Of a stretch of DNA of 14,001 nucleotides, positions 12,965-14,001 are shown piece by piece. Every line of letters begins with the position of its first letter. Positions within the stretch are counted from its first letter, which is position 1. Source of the DNA: CAADGY01 sp035714225 (GTDB lineage: Bacteria > Acidobacteriota > Terriglobia > Bryobacterales > Bryobacteraceae); assembly GCA_035714225.1 (NCBI GenBank), contig DASTMK010000424.1:1-14001 (forward strand), written 5' to 3'. Both the position numbers and the translations under genes were made by a program. The notes under the pieces are model-generated. The model was not told the DNA's origin and ran no database searches. It saw only the letters and a list, made by a program, of their open reading frames with translations.

Positions 12965-14001
12965 ATGGGGGCTTCGGAGGAGCGGCAGTCCGGATTACGC
13001 CGTGAAATCGGCCTTCGCGACCTCGTCCTGTTCAACATTGCGGCGGTAATCGGAATCCGGTGGCTTGCCGCCGCGGCGCATGCGGGTCCGGGCTCCATCT
13101 CCTTGTGGCTGCTCGCGGCGCTGCTGTTTTTCGTTCCCTCCGCACTGGCCGTTTCCATGCTGTCCAGGCGCTTCCCGGAAGAGGGCGGCCTCTATATCTG
13201 GACGAAGCGTAGTTTCGGCGACTGGCACGGCTTCGTTGCAGGCTGGTGCTTCTGGCTGTCTAATCTTTTCTATTTCCCGAATCTGGCGTTGGCCGGCGTC
13301 GCAATGGGCGTCTATACTTTGGGCGCCCAACACACGCATCTGGCAAGCAATCGCGGTTTTGTTCTGGGCGCGAGCCTGGTGCTGCTTTGGGCAGCGCTGC
13401 TGAGCCACCTTTTCGGACTACGAATCGGCAAATGGACCCAGAACATCGGCGGCCTTTCGACGTATGCCGCGGGCGGGCTGATCATCGCCGCCGGTGCCAT
13501 TGTCTGGGCCTTGTATGGCGCCGCCACTCCGATCGAAATGGCCCCCCAATGGAACTGGGACAAGGTCAATTTCTGGTCTCAGATCGCCTTCGCATTCGGT
13601 GGTTTGGAACTGGGCGCCGTGATGGGCGGAGAGATCCGTAATCCGAAGCGGAACGTTCCGCGGGCGGCGTGGATCAGCGGCTCCGCGATCTGCGTGTTCT
13701 ACATTGCGGGCACTCTCGCCATTCTGGCGTTGCTTGCTCCTGAGAATGTCAGCGTGCTTACGGGCCTCGCGCAAGCAGGACAGGTTGCGGCTGAACGGAC
13801 GGGCCTCGCCTGGTTTTCGCCCCTGCTCGCCGGTCTCATTACTTTGGGAGTGGTGGGACAACTCGGGGCGTGGGTGGGCGGCAGCGCGCGCGTCCCTTTC
13901 GCTATCGGACTGGATCGCTATCTGCCACCCGCACTCGGAAAACTGCATCCACGCTGGGGTACGCCTTACATCTCCCTTCTGGCACAGGGCGTCGTTTGCA
14001 C
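12965..14001 (+). CDS. APC-superfamily amino acid permease (3' end beyond window)
   Basis: An open frame from the ATG at 12965 runs to the window edge without a stop, giving at least 345 residues; full APC permeases usually have 450-500. It is an inner-membrane amino-acid transporter of the LeuT fold. At least nine hydrophobic helices are visible, starting with LVLFNIAAVIGIRWL. The loop GGEIRNPKRNVPRA (about residue 220) matches the E-x-K/R-NP-x-R-x-IPRA signature of the family. FPEEGGLYIWTKRSFGDWHGF after helix 2 is also typical. Helix 1 carries GIRW followed by AAAAHAGPGS instead of the usual GSGIF backbone-binding turn, so it belongs to a divergent subgroup and its substrate cannot be named. 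The start is supported by the polar N-terminus (MGASEERQSGLRREIGLRD) just before helix 1. No Shine-Dalgarno is seen. It begins 71 bases after the AAA+ gene. Confidence 0.85.
   Translation, partial: MGASEERQSGLRREIGLRDLVLFNIAAVIGIRWLAAAAHAGPGSISLWLLAALLFFVPSALAVSMLSRRFPEEGGLYIWTKRSFGDWHGFVAGWCFWLSNLFYFPNLALAGVAMGVYTLGAQHTHLASNRGFVLGASLVLLWAALLSHLFGLRIGKWTQNIGGLSTYAAGGLIIAAGAIVWALYGAATPIEMAPQWNWDKVNFWSQIAFAFGGLELGAVMGGEIRNPKRNVPRAAWISGSAICVFYIAGTLAILALLAPENVSVLTGLAQAGQVAAERTGLAWFSPLLAGLITLGVVGQLGAWVGGSARVPFAIGLDRYLPPALGKLHPRWGTPYISLLAQGVVC

Overview
The window looks like about 14 kb of a high-GC Gram-negative bacterial chromosome, roughly 60% G+C by eye. Gene content and protein style (a large secreted GH123/DUF4091 protein, a two-gene hydroxyacyl-CoA dehydratase-activase system, a short Mrp, a lone ClpB-D2-like ATPase) resemble Acidobacteriota of the Solibacter/Bryobacter type. 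That placement is inference; no rRNA or other taxonomic marker is present. I saw no tRNA, rRNA, CRISPR array, insertion sequence or phage gene.

Layout. (1) 1-1235: a yybP-ykoY-type manganese riboswitch (59-165) whose closing helix shares bases with a strong intrinsic terminator (155-190), followed by an Alx/TerC-type metal exporter. (2) 1225-3993, minus strand: a 922-residue secreted glycosidase-like protein with a GH123/DUF4091 catalytic domain, convergent with and overlapping terC by 11 bp. (3) 4049-4867: a divergently transcribed short Mrp/ApbC Fe-S carrier ATPase. (4) About 5025-9379: two overlapping genes that together carry two activase (ASKHA ATPase) domains and two dehydratase/reductase-like lobes of the 2-hydroxyglutaryl-CoA dehydratase family. 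A 9-bp-arm palindrome sits over the start region of the first. (5) 9408-10033, minus strand: an antitoxin-toxin pair (DUF2281-like plus PIN/VapC). (6) 10034-10375: mostly intergenic, with a doubtful 60-codon frame and a consensus -10 box. (7) 10376-11732: infA (IF-1) closely followed by a UDP-GlcNAc 2-epimerase gene. (8) 11839-12894: a small AAA+ protein equivalent to an isolated ClpB/ClpA D2 module. (9) 12965 to the right edge: an APC-family amino-acid permease, cut by the window end.

How the parts work together. The first transcription unit is a self-contained metal-homeostasis switch: Mn2+ binding should stabilise helix P1, sequester the left arm of the terminator and let terC be transcribed. 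The middle region combines an Fe-S delivery protein (Mrp) with a large ATP-dependent, Fe-S based electron-transfer system whose substrate is unknown. Both activase repeats keep the two cysteines that in HgdC bridge one [4Fe-4S] cluster between two subunits, so the single chain can act as a built-in dimer. This two-gene system is the least characterised part of the window. The remaining genes are ordinary housekeeping or envelope functions with short intergenic distances.
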